Positions 34,644 through 43,840 of a DNA stretch of 64,000 bases are shown here, in pieces. Source of the DNA: Isosphaeraceae bacterium EP7 (GTDB lineage Bacteria; Planctomycetota; Planctomycetia; Isosphaerales; Isosphaeraceae). Both the position numbers and the translations under genes were made by a program. Below the pieces are notes generated by a model that worked only from the letters and a program-made list of their open reading frames with translations, had not been told where the DNA came from and made no database searches. Location: the NCBI GenBank assembly GCA_038400315.1, contig CP151667.1:6583174-6647173 (forward strand). Reading direction: 5' to 3'. Positions within the stretch are counted from its first letter, which is position 1; each line of letters opens with the position of its first letter.

Positions 34644-35846
34644 ATGTTCGATCTCGACGCGATCCAGGCGGCCGTCCGCGATTCCGGGTTCGATGCCTGG
34701 CTGCTCTACGACTTCCGAGGGGCCAATGAGCTGGCCAGGCGCGTGCTGGGCATGCAGGCGATGAAGGCCACCTCACGGCGGTTCTTCTACCTCATCCCGG
34801 CCGATGGCCCGCCGCGCAAGCTGGTCCATCGGATCGAGGCAGGGGTGCTCGACCACCTCCCCGGCGACGCGTCCGTCTATCTGACCTGGCAGGAGCTCGA
34901 GGCCGGGCTCAGGTCGTTCGTGGGCAGGATGCGGCGGGTGGCGATGGAATATTCCCCCAGGGCCTCCAACCCCTACGTCGCGCGGGTCGACGCCGGGACG
35001 GTGGAGCTGATCCACGGCTTCGGGCCCCAGGTCGTCTCGTCGGGCGACCTGATCCAGCGGTTCGAGTCGACCTGGGACGACGACCAGTGGCGGATGCACC
35101 TGGAGGCCGAGGTCCAGACCCGAGCCGCCTTCGACCTCGCCTTCGGCCTGATCGCCGAACGGACTCGCGGCGGAGGCTCGGTGCGCGAGACCGAGGTGCA
35201 GGCGGCGATCATGGACCACTTCGGCCGCAACGGCCTGACCACCTACAGCCCGCCGATCGTCGGCGTGGGCCCGCACAGCGGCGACCCGCATTACGAGCCG
35301 ATCGTGGGCCAGGACTCCGAGATCCGCGAGGGCGACTTCGTCCTGATCGACCTCTGGGCCAAGATGGACCGCCCCCGCTCGGTCTACAGCGACCTGACGC
35401 GAGTCGGCTTCGTCGGCGACTCGGTCCCCGAGGAGTACGACCGAGTCTTCAAGGTCGTGGCCGCAGGCCGTGATGCCGCGATCGCCCTGGTGAAGTCGGC
35501 CTTCGCCACGAGCCGGCCGCTGCGAGGATACCAGGTGGACCGGGCCGCCCGCGACGTGATCGACGCGGCCGGATTCGGCGAGTTCTTCGTGCACCGGACC
35601 GGGCATAACATCGGCCAGGAGGTGCACGGCAACGGCGCGGCGATGGACGACCTGGAGACACACGAGCAGCGCCTCGTCCTGCCCCGGACCTGCTTCTCGG
35701 TCGAGCCAGGGATCTACCAGGAGCGGTTCGGCATCCGCAGCGAGGTGGACGTCTTCGTCGACGCCGACGGTCGGGTCCACGTGACGGGCGGCCTCCAGCA
35801 CAGGGTGTTGCCCATCCTGGGCGACTGGGCCGGCGTGGTCGATTGA
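34644..35846 (+). CDS. M24 family metallopeptidase (Xaa-Pro aminopeptidase-like)
   Basis: A 400-residue peptidase of clan MG (methionine aminopeptidase/Xaa-Pro fold). The five metal ligands can be read: VLIDLWAK and VYSDLTRVG (two Asp), HRTGHNIG (His), FSVEPGIY (Glu) and IRSEVDVFV (Glu). An N-terminal creatinase-type domain of about 145 residues precedes it. The product may be an Xaa-Pro peptidase or a related dipeptidase/amidase; the exact activity is not clear. It is divergent from the oxidoreductase operon. The RAD55-like gene follows after 104 nt. Confidence 0.9.
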   Translation: MFDLDAIQAAVRDSGFDAWLLYDFRGANELARRVLGMQAMKATSRRFFYLIPADGPPRKLVHRIEAGVLDHLPGDASVYLTWQELEAGLRSFVGRMRRVAMEYSPRASNPYVARVDAGTVELIHGFGPQVVSSGDLIQRFESTWDDDQWRMHLEAEVQTRAAFDLAFGLIAERTRGGGSVRETEVQAAIMDHFGRNGLTTYSPPIVGVGPHSGDPHYEPIVGQDSEIREGDFVLIDLWAKMDRPRSVYSDLTRVGFVGDSVPEEYDRVFKVVAAGRDAAIALVKSAFATSRPLRGYQVDRAARDVIDAAGFGEFFVHRTGHNIGQEVHGNGAAMDDLETHEQRLVLPRTCFSVEPGIYQERFGIRSEVDVFVDADGRVHVTGGLQHRVLPILGDWAGVVD

Positions 35847-35950
35847 ACCTGGGGATGCCCGGGGCTGTCCGCCCCGTTCATCCGAGTTCCGATCTGGGAC
35901 GCACCGCGATCGTTCGCGGGGTCCCGTCTTCGTCTGGGAGTGATCCGAGG

Positions 35951-36835
35951 ATGAGCAGCGTTCCACGTCAGTCGTTCGGCATCGAAGCCCTTGATGAGAT
36001 CCTGGGGGGCGGCCTGCTTCCGGGCACTCTGACGGTCCTGGCCGGGGCGACCGGCGTGGGCAAGACCCAGCTCGGGCTGCGATGGGCCGACCGCGGCCTC
36101 GCCGTCGACGGCCGCCGGGGGGTGATCTGCGACCTGACCAGCCGGGGCGACGCCCAGAACCATGCCGATTATGCCAAGACCCAATTCGGCTGGGATCTCG
36201 GCGAGTTTCCCGCCGACGGCGCCCCCGACCTGTCCAACGTCTGGGACTTCGACCGCGACCTGGGCGACTACTTCCACCCCTTCTCCAAGGCCGGCCGCCG
36301 CGTGACCAGGCGCGACCTGGACCCCGACGAGTGGCACATCTGGAAGAAGGACCTGGCCAGGGTCTTGCGCACCACGGCCAACTACTTCTATTCCAACATG
36401 GTCAGGGGCACGCGGCGGATCGTGGTCGACGGCATCGAGCCGACCGAGCGGTTCTCCGAGTCGATCCAGTTCGAGTTCTTCGAGTACCTCTACCACCAGA
36501 TCCTCCGCAAGGAGGACGAGTGGGCCGCCCGCGAGTTGTTCCGTGAGCAGTACCGCGCCAACGAGCCGAAGGTGCTCGCCCACAGATATGACTCGAAGTC
36601 GGTCGGCTGCCTCTATCTGTATACGACCCCGCAGGTGATGCTCGATGAGTTGATCGTCAACCCGATCACCGAGGGCGACATCTTCGCCAACGCCAACACG
36701 ATCATCCTGATGGGCCGGACCCGCCAGGAAGGCCGCCTGGGCCGGTCGCTCTACGTCGCCAAGCACCGCGGAAGCGTCTGCTCCGACGAGATCCACCCCT
36801 ACCGGATCACCGACGAAGGGATCGTCTTCGACTGA
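35951..36835 (+). CDS. RAD55/KaiC-like P-loop ATPase
   Basis: A 294-residue single-domain RecA-fold protein. The segment SFGIEALDEILGGGLLPG followed by Walker A GATGVGKTQ (residues 33-40) is the classic start of the KaiC/RAD55 group, and TRRIVVDGIEP near 155 is a candidate Walker B. The C-terminus contains NTIILMGRTRQEGR and ends in TDEGIVFD. Function in planctomycetes is unknown; RAD55-like proteins act in signalling or DNA recombination. The ATG at 35951 follows CCGAGG directly. A terminator-like hairpin follows it. Confidence 0.82.
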   Translation: MSSVPRQSFGIEALDEILGGGLLPGTLTVLAGATGVGKTQLGLRWADRGLAVDGRRGVICDLTSRGDAQNHADYAKTQFGWDLGEFPADGAPDLSNVWDFDRDLGDYFHPFSKAGRRVTRRDLDPDEWHIWKKDLARVLRTTANYFYSNMVRGTRRIVVDGIEPTERFSESIQFEFFEYLYHQILRKEDEWAARELFREQYRANEPKVLAHRYDSKSVGCLYLYTTPQVMLDELIVNPITEGDIFANANTIILMGRTRQEGRLGRSLYVAKHRGSVCSDEIHPYRITDEGIVFD

Positions 36836-36884
36836 ACTCCCCATCCAGGCCCGCCCGAGACCGGCCCCCCCCGCGCGATTCGTG

Positions 36885-36922
36885 GGGCGTGTCCCCGGCA
36901 CCGCCCCGCCGAGGACACGCCC
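36885..36922 (+). terminator. Hairpin with 10-bp stem after the RAD55-like gene
   Basis: GGGCGTGTCC (36885-36894) and GGACACGCCC (36913-36922) are exact reverse complements around an 18-nt loop, 50 nt after the stop of the RAD55-like gene. No U-tract follows, so termination is only possible. Confidence 0.4.
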
Positions 36923-37027
36923 GTCGGATCGAGTACCTTTCGCCCGTCGGCGGCGCGCGTTAGCGTGACCGCGGGTCGGTTTGCCCGGTGCAAATCGAGA
37001 CCTGGCCTCGGCATGATGGGGTGGGGC

Positions 37028-38398
37028 ATGGACCGACGCGATCTCTTCCGACTACTCCCGGCGGGCGCCGCCCTCGGCGGCTCGGGATTCCTGGGCGGGC
37101 GGGCCTTCGGCGTGGCTCAGGCCGGGCCCGATGAGGCGGAGGGCCGGAAGGGACTCCCCCCGCTGAAGATCACCGACATCAAGACGATCCTCACCGCGCC
37201 AGACCGCATCCGGCTTGTCGTTGTCAAAGTAATGACCAGCGAGCCGGGGCTGTACGGACTCGGCTGCGCCACGTTCACCCAGCGGGCCCTGGTGGTGCAG
37301 ACGGCCGTCGACAAATACCTCAAGCCCTTCCTGATCGGCCGCAATCCCGAGGAGATCGAGGACATCTGGCAGTCGTCCTACGTCAGCTCCTACTGGCGCA
37401 ACGGCCCCGTCCTGTTCAATGCGATGAGCGGCGTCGACATGGCGCTCTGGGACATCAAGGGCAAGCGGGCCAACATGCCGGTCTACCAACTCCTGGGCGG
37501 CAAGTGCCGGTTCGCGGCGCCCCTTTATGCCCACACCAGCGGGCGCGACATGAAGGAAGTGGAGGACAAGGCCCGGGAGGCCATGGAGAAGGGATACAAG
37601 CATGTCCGCGTCCAGATGGGCATCCCCGGCATGGCCACCTACGGCGCCCGACTCAACCGCGAGGTCCCGCTCCCGTCCGGCACGTTCGGCCCGACGGACC
37701 CCTTGAGAGGAGTCTGGGAGCCGGCCGTCTATTGCAGGCAGGTCCCGAAGTTATTCGAGCACCTGAGGTCGAAGCTCGGCGACGAGGTCGAGCTGCTCCA
37801 CGACATCCACGAGCGCGTCTCGCCCAGCCAGGGGGTCCAGCTCTGCAAGGACCTGGAGCAGTATCACCCGTTCTTCATCGAGGACCCCGTCCCGCCCGAG
37901 CAGAACGACCACCTCCGCCTCATCCGCCAGCAGTGCGCCACGCCGATCGCCATGGGCGAGCTGTATAACACGCAGCACGAATATGTGCCGGTGATCACCG
38001 AGAGGCTGATCGATTTCATTCGCATCCACATCTCGCAGATCGGCGGCCTGAGCGTGGCGAGGAAGGTCGCAGCGCTCGCCGAGTTCTTCGGCGTGAGGAC
38101 AGCCTGGCACGGCCCCGGCGACGCCTCGCCCGTGGCGCACGCCGCCGGCCTCGCGCTCGAGCTATCCACCCACAATTTCGGCATCCACGAAGGGGGAACC
38201 TTCCCCGAACGGACCCGAGAAGTCTTCCCCGGATGCCCCGAGACCAAGGACGGATTCCTGTACGCCAACGAGTCGCCCGGCCTCGGCATCGACCTCGACG
38301 AAACGCTCGCCGCCAAGTACCCGCTCCCCGACGAGCCGACCTTCGAGCACAGCTGGGGCACGACGCGTCGCCGCGACGGGACCGTCATCCGCCCCTGA
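37028..38398 (+). CDS. Tat-exported enolase-superfamily dehydratase (mandelate racemase/muconate lactonizing type)
   Basis: A 456-residue member of the MR/MLE family, nearest by motif to sugar-acid dehydratases such as mannonate or galactonate dehydratase. A Tat-like signal starts MDRRDLFRLLPAG. The MR N-terminal domain has AMSGVDMALWDIKGK near 140. Metal ligand segments LHDIHERVSP, FFIEDPVPPEQND and IAMGELYN are visible, and the base region TAWHGPGDASPVAHAA is present, as in RspA/mannonate dehydratase-like proteins. The ATG at 37028 is chosen over a longer in-frame start because it begins the signal. The 192 nt before it hold nothing recognised besides the hairpin. Confidence 0.88.
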   Translation: MDRRDLFRLLPAGAALGGSGFLGGRAFGVAQAGPDEAEGRKGLPPLKITDIKTILTAPDRIRLVVVKVMTSEPGLYGLGCATFTQRALVVQTAVDKYLKPFLIGRNPEEIEDIWQSSYVSSYWRNGPVLFNAMSGVDMALWDIKGKRANMPVYQLLGGKCRFAAPLYAHTSGRDMKEVEDKAREAMEKGYKHVRVQMGIPGMATYGARLNREVPLPSGTFGPTDPLRGVWEPAVYCRQVPKLFEHLRSKLGDEVELLHDIHERVSPSQGVQLCKDLEQYHPFFIEDPVPPEQNDHLRLIRQQCATPIAMGELYNTQHEYVPVITERLIDFIRIHISQIGGLSVARKVAALAEFFGVRTAWHGPGDASPVAHAAGLALELSTHNFGIHEGGTFPERTREVFPGCPETKDGFLYANESPGLGIDLDETLAAKYPLPDEPTFEHSWGTTRRRDGTVIRP

Positions 38399-38617
38399 CC
38401 TCTCTCCGAAAATCTCCGGTCGTCACCGTGAAACCGGAACGCAACACCATCCACTTCAACCCGCACCAAAAAGCCACGGCGCGTGTTGAGGTGGATGTTT
38501 CGTCGGCGGAGGTCAGGGCCGAGGGGTTAGATAAGCAACATCCGGCGTGATCGGATCTGTGTCGATCACAAAATCTGCCACGGCTAGACATGAAATGGCC
38601 AGGATGAGAAACCGTTG

Positions 38618-39541
38618 ATGATGATCGTTACGACCGTTATCGCCCTGCTTTTGACGTTCGCCTCGGCAGAGCCGGAGACCGCGGCCAACGTCCCCCTCGA
38701 ACTCAAGCTCTGGCCCGGCCCCCCACCCGGCGAAGACGGTAAAGCTGTGGGTCCCGAGATGGTGGTGACCGGGAAGCGAAGCGACAAGACGATCGTCAGC
38801 CTGAGGAACGTTACATCGCCGGCGCTGTTCGTTTATCCGGCCCCAGAAGTCTCGGCCACGGGGGCTGCGGCTGTCATCTTCCCCGGCGGCGGATATGACC
38901 ACCTCGACTGGACTGAGGAGGGGGAGGAGGTCGCCGAATGGCTGAACTCGATCGGCATCACGGCAGTCATCTTGAAATACCGAGTGGGATATCGCGAAGG
39001 CCGGTCGCGGTCGGATTATGCGCCTGCCATGGCCTTGATGGACGCCCAGCGGGCGTTGAGCTTCGTCCGAGCCAACGCGAGTGGGTGGAATGTCGATCCT
39101 TCCCGCGTCGGCGTCATCGGCTTCTCGGCCGGGGGCCACCTGGGCGCTTGGGTCTCGACCTCCCTCGGCGAGCGTTCGTACGAACCCGTCGACAAACTCG
39201 ACGAAGCGGGATGTTCGGCCGACTTCGCCGTGATCCTCTACCCTTACGGCATCATCAACTTCGACAGCAAGCGGTACGACGCCAACCTGCCGTTGGTGAA
39301 AAAAGGCGTCCCACCGACCTTCCTCGTCGTGGCCAGCGACGACGATTTTTGCGTCGACAATGCCACAGCCTATTATCGGAGACTCACCCGTAAGGGCATC
39401 CCTGCCGAATTGCACGCCTACGAGACCGGCGGCCACAGCTTCGCACTACGTGCCACCGGCAAGCCTTCGGCCGCGTGGCCGAAACGCTGCGAGGAGTGGA
39501 TGAGGAACCGGGGACTACTCAAAGCCGCTGGCAGCCGTTAG
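38618..39541 (+). CDS. Secreted alpha/beta-hydrolase (BD-FAE/acetyl xylan esterase type)
   Basis: A 307-residue exported esterase. The signal peptide covers about 1-20. Oxyanion motif VIFPGGGYDH is typical of the family that includes acetyl xylan and feruloyl esterases. The nucleophile elbow is VIGFSAGGHLG (GxSxG), the acid is in VVASDDDFCVDN, and the catalytic His in ETGGHSFAL. The ATG at 38618 is used, with another ATG one codon later. The enzyme probably removes acyl groups from polysaccharides outside the cytoplasm. Neighbour genes for an enolase-type dehydratase and chitinase fit polysaccharide use. The gap to the chitinase end holds 252 nt without a gene. Confidence 0.88.
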   Translation: MMIVTTVIALLLTFASAEPETAANVPLELKLWPGPPPGEDGKAVGPEMVVTGKRSDKTIVSLRNVTSPALFVYPAPEVSATGAAAVIFPGGGYDHLDWTEEGEEVAEWLNSIGITAVILKYRVGYREGRSRSDYAPAMALMDAQRALSFVRANASGWNVDPSRVGVIGFSAGGHLGAWVSTSLGERSYEPVDKLDEAGCSADFAVILYPYGIINFDSKRYDANLPLVKKGVPPTFLVVASDDDFCVDNATAYYRRLTRKGIPAELHAYETGGHSFALRATGKPSAAWPKRCEEWMRNRGLLKAAGSR

Positions 39542-39793
39542 GTCATCAGATCAAAATCGCTTCGCTTGAAAGTCAGACCATGACTTCCGACGGGCGGTCG
39601 ATCTCCCTGTAATCGTGCTCATCTTCCGCAAGAGCATGTCACCCTAAGTGGCTTCATTCGTCGCGATTTCTTTCGGATTGCCAAAGAACGGCTGCGGGCG
39701 TCGGGCTCGAGCAGGCCGGCGACGAAGCACGTTCTTTCGGCTGCAATTGGGAGCGATTTTCGGCTGACTCTTTTCGGGCGAGGTGAATTTCCA

Positions 39794-40930
39794 TCACTTT
39801 GATGGCTTGGGGGTTCCGGCCAGCCAGGCCTCGTAGGCGGCGGCCTGGAGGGGGTTGGTGCCGTCTTCGAGACGATCTCCGTTGACCTGCCAGAAGAAGA
39901 CTCCCCGGAAGCCCTTGGACATGGCCCACTCGGTCTTCAGGCGGATGGACTCGGCGTCGTCGTAGCCGATGACGGCGGAGCGGTCGGGGGCGGTGAGCCA
40001 GGGGGTCTTGGTCTCTTCGTCGTAGGTGCGGGTCCAGCCCTGCTTGATGAGCTTGGCGATGTTGCGATAGTCGCCGCCTGGGTCGCGCTTCTTGGCGACG
40101 CCCTTGGTCGAAGCGTAGGGCTCGGAAACGGGAAAGCCCCGGCCGTAGAGGGGGAGTCCCACCGCGAGGTGGTCGGCCGGAATGCCTCGCTCTTCCAGGA
40201 GATACGTCATCGTCTGGGCGGTCGAGCGGGGCGACTTGTCGGGCGCCTTCGAGGAGCCGAAGAGGGGAGCCTGATGGCCGGCGAAGGAGGTCCAGTCGCC
40301 GGCGTAGTCGTAGGTCATCACGTTGACCCAGTCCATGTTCTCCAGCAGGAAGTCCTTGTTCAGACAGCTGAGGGTGCCCTTGTTGGACGAGGCGGCCATA
40401 GTCAGGTCCATGTGGCGATTCTTGGCCTTGCCGACCTCGTCGATTCGCTTGCGCAAGGTGTGGGTCAGGCGTTCGAAACCCTTGACCTCCTCGGCGGTGT
40501 CGGGATATTCCCAGTCGAGGTCCAGGCCGTCGTAGTCGTTCTCGTCCATCATCTTGATGACGGAGTCGACGTACCGCTTCTCCGACTCCGGCTTGGAAAC
40601 GATCTCGCCGAACTGCTTGTCCCAGCCCCAGCCGCCCAGCGAGATCAAGACCTTGACGCCGGCCTTGTGGGCATTGGCGGTGAGCTTGCGGTCGGGGACG
40701 TTGCGCGAGGGCCTCAGCTTGCCGTCGCCGTCGGCGGTGATGAACGCGTGGCAGAGATGGGTGTAGAGCGAGAAGTTCAGGTCGCGTGGGGGGCCGAAGA
40801 GGTAGCCGACGAAGACCTTCTCCTTGGCGGCCTGAGGCGTCTTGGCGTCGTCGGCGGCCCGGGCGAAGGGGGCCATCGCGGCCAGGATGGCCAGCGATGA
40901 GAGGAGGAGGCGCGCGGCGGGGCGAGTCAT
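39794..40930 (-). CDS. Glycoside hydrolase family 18 (chitinase-like), secreted
   Basis: A 378-residue GH18 enzyme with a signal peptide of about 25 residues. The catalytic signature DGLDLDWE has Asp134, Asp137, Asp139 and Glu141 in the DxxDxDxE pattern. VLISLGGWGWD near 94-104 is the second family motif, and VMTYDYAGDW and RGVFFWQVNGD are the later beta-strand motifs. It has no carbohydrate-binding module. It probably cleaves chitin or related beta-1,4-GlcNAc polymers. The stop is 31 nt after the pheA stop region on the same strand, so it may be downstream in the same transcript as pheA or follow it by read-through. Confidence 0.92.
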   Translation of the reverse strand: MTRPAARLLLSSLAILAAMAPFARAADDAKTPQAAKEKVFVGYLFGPPRDLNFSLYTHLCHAFITADGDGKLRPSRNVPDRKLTANAHKAGVKVLISLGGWGWDKQFGEIVSKPESEKRYVDSVIKMMDENDYDGLDLDWEYPDTAEEVKGFERLTHTLRKRIDEVGKAKNRHMDLTMAASSNKGTLSCLNKDFLLENMDWVNVMTYDYAGDWTSFAGHQAPLFGSSKAPDKSPRSTAQTMTYLLEERGIPADHLAVGLPLYGRGFPVSEPYASTKGVAKKRDPGGDYRNIAKLIKQGWTRTYDEETKTPWLTAPDRSAVIGYDDAESIRLKTEWAMSKGFRGVFFWQVNGDRLEDGTNPLQAAAYEAWLAGTPKPSK

Positions 40931-40960
40931 CGGGGGGCCTCTCCGGGGTCGGGGCGGGGC

Positions 40961-42172
40961 TCAGCGTTCGACGCACTCGGCCCTGGGGTAAGAACCCAGG
41001 ATCTCCAGGCGGTCGCACTTCTTCTTGACGGCGTCGAGGGTCCGGCGGACGAGCTCGTCGTCGGCGTGGCCTTCGATGTCGACAAAGAAGAGATAGGTGG
41101 GGTTGACCTCGGCGGGCCCCTCGGAGAAAGGGAACGACTCGATCCAGGTCATGTTGACGCCGTTCTTCTCGAACGGGGCGATGGCCTTGCCCAGGGCTCC
41201 CGCGGAGTTGGGCAGCCTGATCATGAGCGTGGTCTTGTCGCGGCCGGTGCGCTGCTCGGGGCGCTCGGCGATGACGGCGAAGCGGGTGAGGTTGTGGGGC
41301 TGGTCTTCGATGTTGGGCGCGAGCAGTTCCAGGCGGTAGGCCTCGCCGGCCTGGCGGCTGGCGACGGCGGCGGCGCCCTCCTCGTGCTGAGCGATCTCGG
41401 CGGCGTGGGTGGTGCTAACCACCTCGACCAGGGTGGCCTGGGGCAGGTTCTTGCCGAGCCAGTTGCGGCACTGCGAGAGCGCCTGCGCCTTGGAATAGAC
41501 CCGGCGGATCTGGCTGCGTTCCCCTCGCCCGAGCAGGCAGTGGTGGACCCCCAGGCGGACCTCGGCCCGGATCTTCAACCCGGGAAGGCGGACGAACTGG
41601 TCGAGGGTATCGGCGATCCGGCCGTCGGTCGAGTTCTCCAGCGGCACGATGCCGAAGTGGACGTGACGCCGGTTGACCTCCTCGAAGACGGCCGCGATCG
41701 AGCCGACCGGGCAGTGCTCGACCGACTCGCCGAAGCGGGCCACCGAGGCGAGGTGGCTGTAGCTATATTTTGGCCCCAGGAAGGCGACCTTCAGCGGGCG
41801 CTGAAGCGCCCTGGACCCGCTCATCAACTCGCGGAAGACGAGCCGCAAGGTCTCGGGCAGCAACGGACCCTTGCTCAGCGAGAGGGCACGGTTGACGACC
41901 TCTTCCTCGCGGGCGCTCGACCAGACGTCGAGCCCCTGCTTCTGCTTGATCTGGCCAATCTGTACCGAGACCGCCGCGCGACGGTTCAGAAGTTCGACCA
42001 GATCCTTGTCGAGCCGGTCGATCTCGCCGCGTAGCTCGGTCAGGCCCGGGGGCTTCTTGCTGGCCTCGGCGGCGGGCGTTGCCGCGGTCGCTGGTCGGGC
42101 CCTGGCTGCCGCTGCCTTGGTGGTGGCGGGGGGAGCGGCGGGCAGGTCGGCGGGAGGCTTGCGGGGCGGCAT
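40961..42172 (-). CDS. pheA: Bifunctional chorismate mutase / prephenate dehydratase
   Basis: A 403-residue fusion for phenylalanine synthesis. After an Ala/Pro-rich, low-complexity N-terminus (1-42), a chorismate mutase domain spans about 43-125 (LRGEIDRLDKDLVELLNRRA). The prephenate dehydratase domain follows (VAFLGPKYSYSHLA, PLENSTDGRI, VVSTTHAA, NLTRFAVIAE), and a C-terminal ACT domain (NSAGALGKAIAPFEKNGVN) should bind Phe for feedback control. A tentative promoter lies upstream at 42261-42289. The long low-complexity N-terminus is unusual for the family. Confidence 0.95.
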   Translation of the reverse strand: MPPRKPPADLPAAPPATTKAAAARARPATAATPAAEASKKPPGLTELRGEIDRLDKDLVELLNRRAAVSVQIGQIKQKQGLDVWSSAREEEVVNRALSLSKGPLLPETLRLVFRELMSGSRALQRPLKVAFLGPKYSYSHLASVARFGESVEHCPVGSIAAVFEEVNRRHVHFGIVPLENSTDGRIADTLDQFVRLPGLKIRAEVRLGVHHCLLGRGERSQIRRVYSKAQALSQCRNWLGKNLPQATLVEVVSTTHAAEIAQHEEGAAAVASRQAGEAYRLELLAPNIEDQPHNLTRFAVIAERPEQRTGRDKTTLMIRLPNSAGALGKAIAPFEKNGVNMTWIESFPFSEGPAEVNPTYLFFVDIEGHADDELVRRTLDAVKKKCDRLEILGSYPRAECVER

Positions 42173-42655
42173 GGAGTCATCTCGTCCATGGCCGGGCCGC
42201 CATGCGATGCGGGGCGAGCCGAGCCGACGTCAAGGGGACAATCGTCTTGAGATGGACAAATGGATAAAACAACGGCTTGTCCGTGTCAAGCGACTGGTCC
42301 GCCATTGAGGCAGGCGAGACGACGAGGGCATTATGCCCAGTTCACGAGCAGCCCCCAGACTCCAGAGTCGACGATACTCGAAAAAAATTACCCAAAATAC
42401 CCATTCTGTGATTGGCGCCTCCATGACGGCCCTTTATGATCGCATCTGACCGACCCTCACCACCTGCCCGCTCCCTCCGAGCGACGGGCGGGTCGTGCCC
42501 GGCGGAGGTCGGTGGATGTCGGGGCCCGTTGTCTTCCGGGCTCGGGGGCATCAGGCGACGTTTCGACCCGCCCGGCGCGACGCCGGCGCGGGTGTACCGC
42601 CCGGGTGGCCGGGCGGATTCCCTTGAAGCGCACCTTGATTGAGGGTCTGGATCCC
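42173..42655. other. Divergent intergenic region between pheA and the Ala/Pro-rich gene
   Basis: The 483-nt gap should hold promoters for both genes. The part from 42240 to 42430 is clearly more AT-rich than the rest. Beyond the pheA promoter candidate I see no RNA structure or gene that I can support. Confidence 0.4.
42261..42289 (-). promoter_or_regulatory. Putative promoter upstream of pheA
   Basis: On the minus strand TTGACA (42289-42284) is followed after 17 nt by TATCCA (42266-42261, three of six consensus positions). It would give a leader of about 80 nt before the pheA ATG at 42172. The same perfect TTGACA and spacer occur at tRNA-Arg. Confidence 0.45.
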
Positions 42656-43219
42656 ATGCACGAACTGATCTTGTTGACGGCAATGTCGGCCACCGGCGGG
42701 CTCTTCGGCGGCCATAAGGCCAAATGTCCCCCGGCTCCGGTCGCCGTCGCCGCCCCCGTGGCCTGCGTCCCGGCCCCCAAGAAGGCCGGCTGCTTCGGCG
42801 GAATGAAGCTCGGCCTTCCCAAAATGAAGTTAGGCCATTCCGGTAAGAAGTCGGAGACCGTGTACGCCGGAGCCCCCGTGTTCGAGGCTGTCCCGCTCAC
42901 GGCCGCGTCCCCGCAGTACGCGACCAGCCAGGCCGCCCCGATCGTCTCGGGCACCGCCGCTGCCCCGGCACCGGCCGCACCCGCCACGTCGTCGATTCCC
43001 CCCGCCCCTGTCATCCCGGGCGTGACGGACACCCCGGCCGCCCCGGCCCCCGCGACCCCCGACACCCCGGCCCCCGCGACCCCCGACACGCCGGCTGCCC
43101 CGGCCCCGCCGGCGCCCACCGCCACCGAAGTGCCTGCCGCACCGGCCCCGGCCGTCCCGGCCACCCCCGAAGCGTCGATCCCGGCCGTCCCCGCCGTGCC
43201 GGGCGTCGAACCCAAGTAA
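42656..43219 (+). CDS. Ala/Pro-rich low-complexity protein
   Basis: A 187-residue protein. A short N-terminal segment (MHELILLTAMSATGGLFGG) could be a weak signal or anchor. The next part contains KAKCPPAP and AGCFGGMKLGLPKMKLGH, basic and glycine-rich. From about residue 95 it is a Pro/Ala/Thr repeat region with units such as TPDTPAPATPDTPAAPAP. I do not recognise the family; such tails occur in planctomycete envelope proteins. It ends before a strong terminator with U-tract. The ATG at 42656 is preferred over an in-frame start 48 codons earlier because that extension is Arg-rich and poor. Confidence 0.65.
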   Translation: MHELILLTAMSATGGLFGGHKAKCPPAPVAVAAPVACVPAPKKAGCFGGMKLGLPKMKLGHSGKKSETVYAGAPVFEAVPLTAASPQYATSQAAPIVSGTAAAPAPAAPATSSIPPAPVIPGVTDTPAAPAPATPDTPAPATPDTPAAPAPPAPTATEVPAAPAPAVPATPEASIPAVPAVPGVEPK

Positions 43220-43272
43220 TTCTCCTCGCCGGGATGCGTCACACATCCCGGCCGTTTGATCCGCCGGAATTA

Positions 43273-43325
43273 CGAATCGCGACGGCCCGGTCTGCCCCGA
43301 CCGGGCCGTCGCGATTCGCGTTTTT
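43273..43325 (+). terminator. Strong rho-independent terminator (20-bp perfect stem)
   Basis: The 20-bp stem at 43273-43292 and 43299-43318 is an exact inverted repeat around loop TGCCCC, followed by CGTTTTTAT. It lies 53 nt after the stop of the Ala/Pro-rich gene and ends that transcript. Confidence 0.9.
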
Positions 43326-43840
43326 ATGGGCGAATCACCCCATGCACCGGCGGCCGGCGGATTCATTCAGGTCCCAGGGTCGTGCGGGACGGCATTGCAT
43401 GTTTGCACCCTGCACATCGGCGAAGTCGTCCCTGTTTTCGAGCGGATCGTCTCGGCCGGGAACTGAAATCTTCCGAAGTGGCGCCGGATTCGGTACGATT
43501 GATCGTGTTCGAGAGGTCTGACCGGTCGTGCGGCCATTTTGGCAGTCGGCCAATTTGGCATCTTCGGGTCATCCGGCCAATTTGACAGTCCGGGCGATCG
43601 AGCCCGCCGTCAGTGAGCCGAGGAAATTCGCCCAACTCCGTTCCAAGATGAGACTTATTCGGCGATGGCGGGCACCACAAAGTGTCGCGGCATCGCCGTT
43701 GCATAGGACTGTGCGGTAGTGATGCGAGAGTGAGGAGGACGATTCCATCGAGTGCTCTCGGCGGATCTCGGAGGCCGGGCCCTAGAACAGGCGGCCTGAT
43801 CCGGTCTCGTCGCATCTCGGCATCCTAAAGGAGATTGGTC
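43326..43840. other. Long upstream region of dnaK
   Basis: About 515 nt between the terminator and the dnaK start. It holds a set of three direct repeats (43531-43589, listed separately). No classical CIRCE element (GAGTGCTAA with its complement) is found. A clear AAAGGAG lies at 43827-43833, seven nt before the dnaK GTG. No gene is supported. Confidence 0.5.
43531..43589 (+). repeat. Three 16-nt direct repeats upstream of dnaK
   Basis: The units are CGGCCATTTTGGCAGT (43531-43546), CGGCCAATTTGGCATC (43547-43562) and CGGCCAATTTGACAGT (43574-43589). The first two abut; the third starts 27 nt after the second. The shared core is CGGCCAATTTGGCA. They lie about 250-310 nt before the dnaK start and could be binding sites for a regulator or a remnant of a tandem duplication. 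Confidence 0.6.

Noticed and set aside
43745-43760. GAGTGCTC upstream of dnaK as a CIRCE half-site
   Set aside because: The second half (a TTAGCACTC-like segment nine nt away) is absent, so it is not an HrcA site.
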